This document shows positions 6,672 through 14,440 of a stretch of 15,606 nucleotides of DNA, in pieces. Below the pieces are notes generated by a model. The model saw only the letters and a list, made by a program, of their open reading frames with translations, was not told the origin of the DNA and did no database searches. The stretch covers positions 1 to 15,606 of the forward strand of contig DBYH01000009.1 of NCBI GenBank assembly GCA_002310095.1, written 5' to 3'. Positions within the stretch are counted from its first letter, which is position 1. Each line of letters begins with the position of its first letter. The DNA is from Firmicutes bacterium UBA1191. Lineage in GTDB: Bacteria; Bacillota; Clostridia; Peptostreptococcales; Anaerovoracaceae. The position numbers and the translations under genes were made by a program.

Positions 6672-9600
6672 CTATTCTTCTTCCTGACGCTTGAATTCCT
6701 TGTACTTGGCTTCCGCGTCTTCGCTGGCTTCCTTGAACAGCCTTTCAGCGTTGTCAGGGAAGGTTATCTTCAGGGCGGCGTATCTGTTCTCGCCGTCCAG
6801 GAATTCCTCGTAAGGTATCGTTGCTTCCTTGGAATCCACGTGCATCTTAGGTCCGTCCTTGATGTCCGGATTGTATCTGTAGAGCGGCCAGTAGCCCGAC
6901 TGAACCGCGCGCTTGACCTCTTCCTGGACATTGCTCATGCCGGCCTTGATGCCGTGTACTGTACAAGGTGTGTAGGCCACGATGACCGACGGTCCCTTGT
7001 GTTCCTCCGCTTCCTTGATGGCCTTGAGGAGCTGGTTGAAGTCGTAGCCCATGGCGACCGTGGCCACGTAGACGTTGCCGTAGGTCTTGAGAATCTGGGC
7101 CAGGTCCTTCTTTCTGCTCTTCTTGCCGGAGGCCTGGAACTCTGCCACCGCGCCGAGCGGGGTTGCCTTTGAAGACTGTCCGCCCGTGTTCGAGTACACT
7201 TCGTTATCTATTACGAAGACGTTGATGTCTTCGCCTGTTGCTATTACATGGTCGAGACCGCCGAAGCCTATGTCATAGGCCCAGCCGTCGCCGCCGTACA
7301 TCCAGAAGCTCTTCTTTGCCAGATAGTCCTTTCTCTCGAGGATCTCTTCGGTGAGTTCGATGAAGTCCTCCTCCATGGCGTTGGCCTGCTTGACGTCGCC
7401 GGTCACGACTTCCTCCATCTCGTCGATGAGGAGATCGGTGGCGTTTCTGTTGGCCTCAAGATCGTCGTAGGTATCAAGCCACTCGTAAGCCACCGAGTTG
7501 CCGCCCGCCATCTCGAGATACTTCTCGACCAGACCTCTCTGTCTTTCTCTCTGCTGCTTGACGGACAGGTACATGCCGAGGGCCAGCTCCGCGTTGTTCT
7601 CAAAGAGCGAGTTGGTCCAGGCGACTCCGTGTCCCCTCTTGTTCAGGCAGTAAGGGATGCCCGGCATTCCCGAGCCCCACGCCTGTGAGCAGCCCGTGCC
7701 GTTGGCCCAGTAAACTCTGTCTCCGAAGAGCTGAGTGAGGAGCTTGGCGTAAGGCGTCTCTCCGCATCCGGCGCATGCCGCCGAGAACTCGCAGAGAGGC
7801 TGTCTGAACTGGCTTCCTCTGATTGAGTAAGGAGCGAACAGGTCGCCCTTGTCCGAGAGGTTCATGGCGTAATCCCAGTTGACCAGATCCTGTTCCGTCG
7901 GATGAGCCGGAACCATCTTGATGGCAGGCTCCTTGGCCGGACATACAGGCACGCATGAGCCGCAGCCTGTGCAGTCGTGGGTCGAGATCTGGAGGCTGTA
8001 CTGGTACTTAGTTCCGCCCTTGGACTTGTATCCTCTGAGCGGCGCCATGTCGAATCCCTCAGGCGCGTTTGCCGCCTCGGCTTCGTTGAGCAGGAACGGC
8101 CTTATGACAGCGTGAGGACATACGAAGGAACATCTGTTGCACTGGTTGCACTTGTCAGGGTCCCATACAGGAACGTGTACAGCCAGTCCCCTCTTCTCGT
8201 ATCTGGTGAGACCCATGTCGATGTGGCCGTCCTTCAGATGCTTCATGATGCTGACAGGAAGGTCGTCTCCCACCTGTCTGTCGATCGGCTTAACGATATT
8301 ATCTATGATCCAAGGGTTATCCGTAGTCTCTTCCGGTTCGTCCTTGCACTCGGCCCAGGACTCAGGAACGTTCACCTTCCTGAATCCTTCAACGCCGGCT
8401 TCGATGCCGCGGATGTTCATCTTGATGACCTTGTTGCCCTTTGACATGTATTTCTTTCTGACAGCGTTCTCCATCTCCGTAATGGCCTGGGACTTCGGAA
8501 TTACCTCGTGGATAGTGAAGAAGGCTGCCTGGAGAATGGTGTTCTTGTGGTTTCCGAGACCTATATCCTCGGCGATCTTCGTGGCGTTTATGATGTAGAA
8601 GTTTATCTTTCTCTCCGCCAGTATTCTCTTTACCTTCGGTGAGAGATTCTCGCCGAGTTCCTCAGGCTCCCACGGACACTCAAGCAAAAGCGATCCGCCC
8701 GGTTTGATCTCATCCACTACGTTGAACTCGTTGATGTAGTGGTGATTGTGGCATCCGACGAAGTCCGCCCACTTGACGAAGTATGAACTTCTGATCGGCG
8801 TCCTGGAGAATCTCAGGTGGGACTTGGTCGTTCCCAGAGTCTTCTTGGCGTCGTATTCGAAGTAGGCCTGGCCGTACATGTCGGTCGTGCCGTTTATGAT
8901 ATCCACGGTGCTCTTGTTGGCGCCGACTGTGCCGTCGCCTCCGAGACCCCAGAATTTGCAGCTTACGAAGTCATCGCCGACGATCTGGAAAGGTTTCGTC
9001 GGAAGTGACTTGTGGGTCACGTCGTCGGTGATACCGATGGTGAATCCCTCGATCGGTTCAGGCGCCGCCAGGTTATCGTAGACGGCCACGATCTGTGAAG
9101 GATCCGTATCCTTGGAGCTCAGTCCGTAGCGTCCGCCGATGATCTTTATGTCTTTCTTGCCCGCTCTGAGCATGGCCGTGCAGATGTCCTGATAGAGCGG
9201 CTCTCCCAGGTCGCCCATGTTCTTGCATCTGTCGAGTACGGCTATCCTCTCGCATGTGTCAGGAAGGACCTTGAACAGGTGTCTCTCGGAGAACGGTCTG
9301 TACAGGTGCACCTGAATGAAGCCGACCTTCCTTCCCTCCGCCCTGAGAGTGTCGACCGTCTGCTGGATCGCGCCCGTTACTGATCCCATGGCGACGATGA
9401 TGTCCGTCGCTTCAGGATCGCCGTAATAGTTGAAGAGTCTGTAGTCCCTTCCCGTCAGGGAGTTGATCTGAACGAAGTACTTCTCGACTATGTCAGGCAG
9501 GTCGGTGTAGTCCTGGTTGTTGGCCTCGCGGACCTGGAAGTACACGTCAGGATTCTGTACTGTATTTCTCAGAGTAGGATGCTCAGGATTAAGGGCCCTG

Positions 9601-10217
9601 TCCTTGTGGGCTTTTACATATTTCTTGTCCATGAGTGCGACGACTTCGTCCATGTCAGGAATCTCAACCTTGTTGATCTCGTGGGACGTTCTGAAACCGT
9701 CGAAGAAGTGCATGAACGGAATATTCGATTCCATTGCCGCAAGGTGGGCAACAGGCGTCAGGTCGACAACTTCCTGCACGCTTCCAGTGCAGTAAAGGGC
9801 CCAGCCCGTATCTCTGCACGCCATTACGTCGGAGTGGTCTCCGAAGATGCTCATGGCGTGGGTTCCAACTGTTCTGGCTGCCACGTGCAGCACGGCAGGC
9901 TGTCTTTCACCGGCGATTCTGTACAGCACCGGAATCATCAGCATCAGACCCTGCGACGAGGTGTAACTCGTCGTAAGCGCTCCTGTCTGTATTGAACCGT
10001 GTACCGCGCCGATGGCGCCGGCCTCCGACTGCATCTCCGTGAGAGTAACCGTCTGGCCGAACATGTTTTTTCTGCCCTGGGCCGACCACTTGTCAGTGAG
10101 GGTCGCCATAGGCGATGATGGAGTTATCGGATAGATCGCCGCGACTTCCGTAAAAGGATACGCCATGTACGCGGCCGCTTCATTTCCGTCCATCGTCATG
10201 AATTTCTTCTCTGCCAT
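6672..10217 (-). CDS. nifJ: Pyruvate:ferredoxin (flavodoxin) oxidoreductase, single-chain
   Basis: Homodimeric PFOR interconverts pyruvate + CoA + oxidised ferredoxin and acetyl-CoA + CO2 + reduced ferredoxin; cytosolic and oxygen-sensitive. The 1181 residues contain all PFOR domains. Thr32, Glu65 and Arg115 match the active-site Thr31, Glu64 and Arg114 of the Desulfovibrio africanus enzyme. Two [4Fe-4S] ferredoxin motifs lie at Cys690/693/696/700 and Cys749/752/755/759. The proximal cluster ligands are Cys815, Cys818, Cys843 and Cys1085, corresponding to 812/815/840/1071. The ThDP region contains YSNTGGQSSK. The start is supported by AAGAGGA just upstream. It is preceded by a terminator (10299-10327) and followed 37 bases later by ilvB, which suggests a nifJ-ilvB-ilvN operon. 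It may supply pyruvate to AHAS when running reductively; that is inference. Confidence 0.99.
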   Translation of the reverse strand: MAEKKFMTMDGNEAAAYMAYPFTEVAAIYPITPSSPMATLTDKWSAQGRKNMFGQTVTLTEMQSEAGAIGAVHGSIQTGALTTSYTSSQGLMLMIPVLYRIAGERQPAVLHVAARTVGTHAMSIFGDHSDVMACRDTGWALYCTGSVQEVVDLTPVAHLAAMESNIPFMHFFDGFRTSHEINKVEIPDMDEVVALMDKKYVKAHKDRALNPEHPTLRNTVQNPDVYFQVREANNQDYTDLPDIVEKYFVQINSLTGRDYRLFNYYGDPEATDIIVAMGSVTGAIQQTVDTLRAEGRKVGFIQVHLYRPFSERHLFKVLPDTCERIAVLDRCKNMGDLGEPLYQDICTAMLRAGKKDIKIIGGRYGLSSKDTDPSQIVAVYDNLAAPEPIEGFTIGITDDVTHKSLPTKPFQIVGDDFVSCKFWGLGGDGTVGANKSTVDIINGTTDMYGQAYFEYDAKKTLGTTKSHLRFSRTPIRSSYFVKWADFVGCHNHHYINEFNVVDEIKPGGSLLLECPWEPEELGENLSPKVKRILAERKINFYIINATKIAEDIGLGNHKNTILQAAFFTIHEVIPKSQAITEMENAVRKKYMSKGNKVIKMNIRGIEAGVEGFRKVNVPESWAECKDEPEETTDNPWIIDNIVKPIDRQVGDDLPVSIMKHLKDGHIDMGLTRYEKRGLAVHVPVWDPDKCNQCNRCSFVCPHAVIRPFLLNEAEAANAPEGFDMAPLRGYKSKGGTKYQYSLQISTHDCTGCGSCVPVCPAKEPAIKMVPAHPTEQDLVNWDYAMNLSDKGDLFAPYSIRGSQFRQPLCEFSAACAGCGETPYAKLLTQLFGDRVYWANGTGCSQAWGSGMPGIPYCLNKRGHGVAWTNSLFENNAELALGMYLSVKQQRERQRGLVEKYLEMAGGNSVAYEWLDTYDDLEANRNATDLLIDEMEEVVTGDVKQANAMEEDFIELTEEILERKDYLAKKSFWMYGGDGWAYDIGFGGLDHVIATGEDINVFVIDNEVYSNTGGQSSKATPLGAVAEFQASGKKSRKKDLAQILKTYGNVYVATVAMGYDFNQLLKAIKEAEEHKGPSVIVAYTPCTVHGIKAGMSNVQEEVKRAVQSGYWPLYRYNPDIKDGPKMHVDSKEATIPYEEFLDGENRYAALKITFPDNAERLFKEASEDAEAKYKEFKRQEEE

Positions 10218-10298
10218 TTCATCCTCTTTTCTGCTTTTGTATTATCCACTGTATGTCAGTTGATTATAGTCTTAAGATGTAATAAATAATTATACAAC
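10218..10298 (-). promoter_or_regulatory. nifJ upstream region with candidate -10 elements
   Basis: This AT-rich stretch lies between the CoA-transferase terminator and nifJ. On the minus strand there is a perfect TATAAT (10263-10268) and a GATAAT (10241-10246), neither with a convincing -35. AGTTG and CAACT plus flanking TATA form a long interrupted dyad across about 10259-10299, which could be an operator. A nifJ promoter must lie here because a terminator closes the preceding gene, but I cannot fix the exact hexamers. Confidence 0.4.
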
Positions 10299-10327
10299 TA
10301 AAAGCATGCCCCGCACAAGGGCATGCT
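10299..10327 (-). terminator. Terminator of the CoA-transferase gene
   Basis: On the minus strand a perfect 9-bp stem (AGCATGCCC / GGGCATGCT) with a 7-base loop is followed by TTTTAGTT. It starts about 20 bases after the CoA-transferase stop codon and separates this gene from nifJ. Confidence 0.85.
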
Positions 10328-10346
10328 CCTCACATGTTGCCTTTGC

Positions 10347-11711
10347 TTACCTCTTGTTGGAAAGCTTCCAGATTCCCTGCTTCTCCGCCTCGCGGATCAG
10401 CTCGTCCCTGAACGCGGGATGGGCGATGCTTATCATGAGCTCGGCCCTCTCCCAGGTGTTCCGGCCGGCAAGGTTGACCTTGCCCTGGTCGGTGACGATG
10501 TAGTGTGTCATTGAACGCGGGGTGGTCACGATATCGCCCGCGGAGAAATACGGCTTGATGTTGCTGTGAAGCTTTCCGTCTTTATCTTTGTATGCGCTGT
10601 TCATACACAGGAAGGCTTTGCCGCCCGGAGACTTGTACGCTCCTTCAACGAAATCTATCTGGCCGCCCGTTCCGGATATCTGCCTCGTTCCCACAGACTC
10701 CGAGCACACCTGTCCGTACAGGTCCGCGCTGACGCATCCGTTGATCGCGATCACGTTGCTCAGCTGCCCGATCACATTCGGGTCGTTTACATGGCTCACC
10801 ATGTCGCCGCAGCACTCCGGATTGTCGTTGAGCCAGTCATACAGACTCTGACTTCCCGCGCAGATTCCGAATATGCTCCTGCCATTATAGATTTCCTTGT
10901 GCTTGTTCGTCAGCTTTCCCTGTTCGTACAGGTTGTAGAAAGCGTCGGTTATAAGTTCGCTGTGGCAGCCCAGATCCTGAATGTCTGACTTGGCCAGATG
11001 TTCTCCCAGGATATTCGGCATGCCGCCTACGCCCAGCTGCAGAACAGCTCTGTCGGGGATCTCCGGTGCGATAAAATCCGCGATCGCGACCTCTTCCGGA
11101 CTTGGAGGAGGTGACTTGATCTCCACCATCGGGTGGTGCTCACCTTCTACGATGATATCCACCTCGCTGATGTGGATCCTATTGGCGTCGATCCCCATCG
11201 TAAGTCGTTCGCTTATATTCCTGACCCTAGGCAGTCGTTCGTTCACTTCCAGTATTACCAGGTCTGCCGCTTCCAGCACAGGCTTCGCCGTCGCGACGCC
11301 GAAGTGCAGGTTGAAGTAGCCCTCGTCGTCCATAGGCGAAACGGCCATCATGGCGACGTTGACTTTGCAGTAGCCCAGCTGATAGAAGCTGCTCTGGTTC
11401 CTGTACATCATCGGCGTGTGGCTGATGAGTCCCTTGTTCCAGTACTTCCTCTCGTATCCCGCCGTGTACCAGCTGTGATAGGTGAAGCTTTCGCGCTCAG
11501 GGTCCTGCTCGACGATCTGCAGCGGTTCGAACATGAAGTATCCTCTGCAGTTGACGTCCTTAAGCTCACCCTTTCTCTTCGCCAGGGCAGCGTCAAGCAG
11601 CACAGGCTGCCCCTGTGAAATGGTGTAGTCGATCCAGTCACCGTCCTTGACCGCCATGACTGCCTCTTCAGGTGTCTTAAGTTTCTGTCTGTACTCGTCG
11701 TAGATGCTCAT
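10347..11711 (-). CDS. Acetyl-CoA hydrolase/transferase family CoA-transferase, butyryl-CoA:acetate type
   Basis: CoA-transferase moving CoA between an acyl-CoA (butyryl-, 4-hydroxybutyryl- or succinyl-CoA) and acetate through a glutamyl-CoA intermediate; in butyrate-forming clostridia the But-type enzyme makes the last step of fermentation. The 454-residue protein begins MSIYDEYRQKLKTPEEAV and has the glycine-rich QLGVGGMPN (about residues 225-233). CHSELITDAF carries the likely catalytic Glu252, and QISGTGGQIDFVEGAY is a conserved C-terminal segment. Length suits the But/Cat1/AbfT group (~430-460). The ATG at 11711 is chosen for its family-like N-terminus and an upstream AAAGAG; an in-frame TTG/ATG at 11732/11729 has no ribosome binding site. 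It has its own promoter, palindrome and terminator, so it is probably a single-gene unit. Substrate specificity is not provable from sequence. Confidence 0.9.
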   Translation of the reverse strand: MSIYDEYRQKLKTPEEAVMAVKDGDWIDYTISQGQPVLLDAALAKRKGELKDVNCRGYFMFEPLQIVEQDPERESFTYHSWYTAGYERKYWNKGLISHTPMMYRNQSSFYQLGYCKVNVAMMAVSPMDDEGYFNLHFGVATAKPVLEAADLVILEVNERLPRVRNISERLTMGIDANRIHISEVDIIVEGEHHPMVEIKSPPPSPEEVAIADFIAPEIPDRAVLQLGVGGMPNILGEHLAKSDIQDLGCHSELITDAFYNLYEQGKLTNKHKEIYNGRSIFGICAGSQSLYDWLNDNPECCGDMVSHVNDPNVIGQLSNVIAINGCVSADLYGQVCSESVGTRQISGTGGQIDFVEGAYKSPGGKAFLCMNSAYKDKDGKLHSNIKPYFSAGDIVTTPRSMTHYIVTDQGKVNLAGRNTWERAELMISIAHPAFRDELIREAEKQGIWKLSNKR

Positions 11712-11737
11712 ATTCTGCTCTTTCTGCATCAATCGTA

Positions 11738-11757
11738 TTAATGCGTTAACGCATTAA
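11738..11757. promoter_or_regulatory. 20-bp perfect palindrome, probable operator for the CoA-transferase gene
   Basis: TTAATGCGTT followed by its exact reverse complement AACGCATTAA. It lies 26 bases upstream of the chosen start codon and just downstream of the predicted transcription start, a typical repressor position. With no loop and no T-run it is a poor terminator. I do not recognise the regulator; it is not the Rex consensus (TTGTTAA-N4-TTAACAA). Confidence 0.6.
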
Positions 11758-11769
11758 AAATATAAGCAA

Positions 11770-11798
11770 ACTTTAACACTTCACATGCTGATAGTCAA
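11770..11798 (-). promoter_or_regulatory. Sigma-A-type promoter of the CoA-transferase gene
   Basis: On the minus strand TTGACT (11793-11798), 17 bases, TAAAGT (11770-11775). Transcription would start near 11763, placing the 11738-11757 palindrome at about +6 to +25. Confidence 0.65.
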
Positions 11799-11843
11799 CA
11801 AGTAAGTGCAAAAGAATGCCTTAAATACATTAAAATATTGGGG

Positions 11844-12503
11844 TTATTTCTTCAGATACTGGGCCGAAACCGGAAAATCGAAGTAAACATCAGGATACGG
11901 CTCATCCTTCAGCGTAAAGTGCCACCACTCGCAGTCGATAGGTTCGAACCCGTTCCGGACCATAGCTTTCTGCAGGAACATGCGGTTTTCGTACTGCTCA
12001 TCCGTAACGCCCCTGTAATCCGGATGGGAACATTCGTCGAAAAAGTCGAATGGGCTGCCCATGTCCGCTTCCTGCCCGCTCGCCATGTCCAGGAGAGTCA
12101 GATCAACGGTGCTCCCTCTGCTGTGGCTGGATCTGCCCGCTATGTAGCCGCGCGAAAACAGAGCCTGTTTCTCAACTTCAGGATAAAAGAAAGGCTTCAT
12201 GCGGAGGTCCATGTCCTCGATTCCCCAGCGCACGAAGTGTTTGACTGCGCTGACCGGACGATAGGCGTCGAAAATCTTCAGACGGAAGCCCTGCACGTTC
12301 ATCTCATTGCTGACTGCCTTCAGGGCTCTCGCCGCCTCTATGGTCATAAGAGCGCACGGCTCCTCGTATCCGTCGATCCTGTCACCGACGAAGTTGTACG
12401 TCGAATAATAACGGATCTCCTGAACGATGCCCGGAATATAGTCGCCGAGAAGCACGAATCCCGACGGGTCCATTGTTACGATTTCCTTGAAATCTGGTTT
12501 CAT
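11844..12503 (-). CDS. D-alanyl-D-alanine dipeptidase, VanX/DdpX type (peptidase M15D)
   Basis: Zinc dipeptidase predicted to cleave D-Ala-D-Ala. The 219-residue product keeps every VanX catalytic position with a constant offset of +11: Arg82, His127, Asp134 (within SSHSRGSTVD), Glu192 and His195 (within CEWWHF), against VanX Arg71, His116, Asp123, Glu181 and His184. VanX and DdpX are ~190-202 residues. No signal peptide is visible, so it is predicted to be cytosolic. The ATG at 12503 is chosen because AGGAGGGG lies 3-4 bases upstream; the reading frame extends 21 codons further with no such signal. No vanH, vanA, vanS or vanR gene is nearby, so glycopeptide resistance is not implied; salvage or turnover of D-Ala-D-Ala is more likely. 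No clear terminator follows, so some read-through into the CoA-transferase gene is possible. Confidence 0.92.
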   Translation of the reverse strand: MKPDFKEIVTMDPSGFVLLGDYIPGIVQEIRYYSTYNFVGDRIDGYEEPCALMTIEAARALKAVSNEMNVQGFRLKIFDAYRPVSAVKHFVRWGIEDMDLRMKPFFYPEVEKQALFSRGYIAGRSSHSRGSTVDLTLLDMASGQEADMGSPFDFFDECSHPDYRGVTDEQYENRMFLQKAMVRNGFEPIDCEWWHFTLKDEPYPDVYFDFPVSAQYLKK

Positions 12504-12540
12504 TTTCCCCTCCTGCAAAAGCAACAAACCTTTCGTCATC

Positions 12541-12569
12541 ATTATACACCAGAACTGACGCGGCATGGG
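12541..12569 (-). promoter_or_regulatory. Candidate promoter of the D-Ala-D-Ala dipeptidase gene
   Basis: A perfect TATAAT on the minus strand (12541-12546) lies 37 bases upstream of the start codon, preceded by TG. The -35 hexamer at 17 bp (CCCATG) is poor. The start is sensible and the strength uncertain. Confidence 0.4.
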
Positions 12570-12590
12570 CGCTCATAGAAACCATTTTCG

Positions 12591-12666
12591 AAAAACACGA
12601 ATTATTTGTGTGTTTTTATAGTAATCAAACAACACATTTGTAAATCTATTGTTTGTGCACCACAAA
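12591..12666. promoter_or_regulatory. Dyad-rich AT segment of the divergent intergenic region
   Basis: Between the divergent promoters there is an 8-bp inverted repeat AAAAACAC / GTGTTTTT with an 11-base spacer (12591-12617). A perfect dyad TTTGTG, 3 bases, CACAAA lies at 12652-12666. They sit upstream of the ilvB copy 2 promoter and could bind regulators. This is an inference from symmetry only; the segment is AT-rich, so one such repeat could be chance. Confidence 0.35.
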
Positions 12667-12682
12667 AATCCAATATTTATAC

Positions 12683-12710
12683 TTGCATTTGCAATACGTT
12701 CATATATAAT
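12683..12710 (+). promoter_or_regulatory. Promoter of the rightward ilvB-ilvN-ilvC operon
   Basis: TTGCAT (12683-12688), 16 bases, TATAAT (12705-12710). TTGCA, 2 bases, TGCAA forms a dyad over the -35 (12683-12694), and a further TTGCA lies at the start-site region (about 12715). The leader would be only about 50 bases, too short for a T-box or a peptide attenuator. Confidence 0.65.
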
Positions 12711-12720
12711 TGTAGTTGCA

Positions 12721-12738
12721 CGCGGGCAAATAACCGCG
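12721..12738 (+). promoter_or_regulatory. Inverted repeat in the ilvB copy 2 leader
   Basis: CGCGG, an 8-base AT-rich spacer and CCGCG. It lies just after the predicted transcription start and 16 bases upstream of the AAAGGA ribosome binding site. It could be a repressor site or a small mRNA hairpin; it is not followed by a T-run. Confidence 0.4.
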
Positions 12739-12766
12739 CGAATAGATGTAAGAAAGGACAAGAATT

Positions 12767-14431
12767 ATGCGACTGAATGGTTCAGAGCTGGTCATGGAAA
12801 TACTGCTCGAGCACGGCGTCGACACGGTATTCGGTTACCCGGGCGGCGCGGCTCTCAACATCTATGACGCGCTCTACAAGTATTCTGACAGGATCAACCA
12901 CATCATGACGGCCCACGAACAGGGTGCCTCCCACGCGGCGGACGGCTACGCCAGAGCAACGGGCAAGACGGGTGTGGTCATCGCCACAAGCGGTCCGGGA
13001 GCGACCAACCTCACCACCGGCATCGCGACCGCCTTCATGGACAGTATCCCGATGGTTGCCATTACGGCCAATGTTGCCGACAACCTCATCGGACGTGACG
13101 CTTTCCAGGAGGTGGCGATCTCAAACATCACGATCCCTGTCACGAAGCACACATATCTTATTAGAGACATAAACAACCTGGAATCCGCCCTGCGCAACGC
13201 TTTCAGAATTGCCAACAGCGGGAGAAAGGGTCCGGTCCTCGTGGACATCACCAAGGACGTGACTGCCGCGACGATCAATTACAAGCCGGGCAAGCCGATG
13301 GCCGTGAACCCTGCCCCTTCCTTTACTGAAGAGCAGGTTCAGCAGGTTGCGGACATGATCAACGTCTCCGAGCGCCCTGTGATCTACTGCGGCGGCGGAG
13401 TGGCGTCGAGCGGCGCGGCCGAAGAGCTCTGTGAGCTTATGGCAAAGGCAGACTGTCCCGCTGCTTACACTCTCATGTCTGCGGGCTGCGTGGGATACGA
13501 CAATCCTCGCTGTCTGGGCATGGGCGGAATGCATGGAACCATCGCCGCCAACAAGGCCATGGACAGAGCAGATCTGCTGATCGCTTTGGGCGCCCGTTTC
13601 AGCGACAGAGTCGCTCTCAATCCTGAGAAGTTCGGCAAACGGGCCCTTAAGATCCACGTGGACATCGACGCCAGTGAGATAAACAAGAACGTACTGGTCG
13701 ACTGTGGCGTTACCGCAGATGTCAGGGAGTTCCTGACCGCCCTTCTCCCTAAGATCAAGGAGAAGGACCGCAGCGAATGGGTCAGCCTGGCAATGGGCTG
13801 GAAGGCCAAGACCGGCGACGTCAAGAGCGCGGCGGCCGATCTGCACCCGAGCGAGATCATAGGAATGGTCGGCGACATGACCGACAAGGATACAGTCTAT
13901 GTAACCGACGTAGGCCAGCACCAGATGTGGACGGCGCAGTACCTGAAGCACGAGAAGACCAGACGCTTCATCACAAGCGGCGGTCTGGGCACCATGGGCT
14001 TCGGCTACGGAGCCGCCATCGGAGCCTCCTTCGGACTTCCTGACTGCAGGATAATCCACTTCACGGGAGACGGCTCATTCCACATGAATCTGAACGAGGC
14101 GTGCACGGCGGTGAGCCAGAAGCTGCCGATAATCACGATCATCATGAACAACCAGGTGCTCGGAATGGTATACCAGTGGCAGGATGTCTTCTACAGCGGC
14201 AGACACTCCTCCACGGATCCGGGACGCCAGACCAACTTCCCTGCCCTGGCGGATGCCTTCGGAGCAAAGGGCTATTCGGCGAATACTCCTGACGAGTTCG
14301 CTGATGCTTTTGCAAAAGCTCTGAAAGAGACCGACAGGCCAGTATGGATCGACTGCCACATCGCCAAGGACGAATTCGTTCTGCCGATGATCCCGGCGGG
14401 CGGAACCGTTGAAGACATGATCATAGGATAG
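12767..14431 (+). CDS. ilvB: Acetolactate (acetohydroxyacid) synthase large subunit, copy 2
   Basis: Catalytic AHAS subunit, the first common step of branched-chain amino acid synthesis. The 554 residues include catalytic Glu51 in AHEQGASHAADGYAR, SGPGATN (75-81), the FAD-binding middle domain with GGGV at 209-212, and the ThDP pyrophosphate motif GDGSFHMN to NN (434-462). Trp471 in VYQWQD matches the AHAS-type specificity Trp, arguing for an anabolic AHAS rather than AlsS. After that Trp the chain runs directly through FYSGRHSSTDPGRQTNFPALADAFGAKG without the Cys-rich insertion of copy 1. The start is supported by AAAGGA about 8 bases upstream. ilvN follows after 9 bases, with GGAGG overlapping the ilvB stop, and then ilvC. 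Confidence 0.98.
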   Translation: MRLNGSELVMEILLEHGVDTVFGYPGGAALNIYDALYKYSDRINHIMTAHEQGASHAADGYARATGKTGVVIATSGPGATNLTTGIATAFMDSIPMVAITANVADNLIGRDAFQEVAISNITIPVTKHTYLIRDINNLESALRNAFRIANSGRKGPVLVDITKDVTAATINYKPGKPMAVNPAPSFTEEQVQQVADMINVSERPVIYCGGGVASSGAAEELCELMAKADCPAAYTLMSAGCVGYDNPRCLGMGGMHGTIAANKAMDRADLLIALGARFSDRVALNPEKFGKRALKIHVDIDASEINKNVLVDCGVTADVREFLTALLPKIKEKDRSEWVSLAMGWKAKTGDVKSAAADLHPSEIIGMVGDMTDKDTVYVTDVGQHQMWTAQYLKHEKTRRFITSGGLGTMGFGYGAAIGASFGLPDCRIIHFTGDGSFHMNLNEACTAVSQKLPIITIIMNNQVLGMVYQWQDVFYSGRHSSTDPGRQTNFPALADAFGAKGYSANTPDEFADAFAKALKETDRPVWIDCHIAKDEFVLPMIPAGGTVEDMIIG

Positions 14432-14440
14432 GAGGACGAA

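Noticed and set aside
5438..6694. 418-codon open frame on the plus strand
   Set aside because: It lies antisense to the well-supported ilvB copy 1, has no recognisable domain or ribosome binding site, and is the kind of long shadow frame expected opposite a GC-rich gene.
11844..12503. Glycopeptide resistance (van) locus
   Set aside because: Only the dipeptidase is present; there is no ligase, dehydrogenase or VanRS pair in the neighbourhood.
12717..12766. T-box, leader peptide or BCAA attenuator before ilvB copy 2
   Set aside because: The predicted leader is about 50 bases, with no room for a T-box or attenuator and no Leu/Val/Ile-rich short frame.
13121..14059. 312-codon open frame on the minus strand
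   Set aside because: It is antisense inside ilvB copy 2 with no family features and low-complexity composition (many His, Arg, Leu and Val); a shadow of the real gene.
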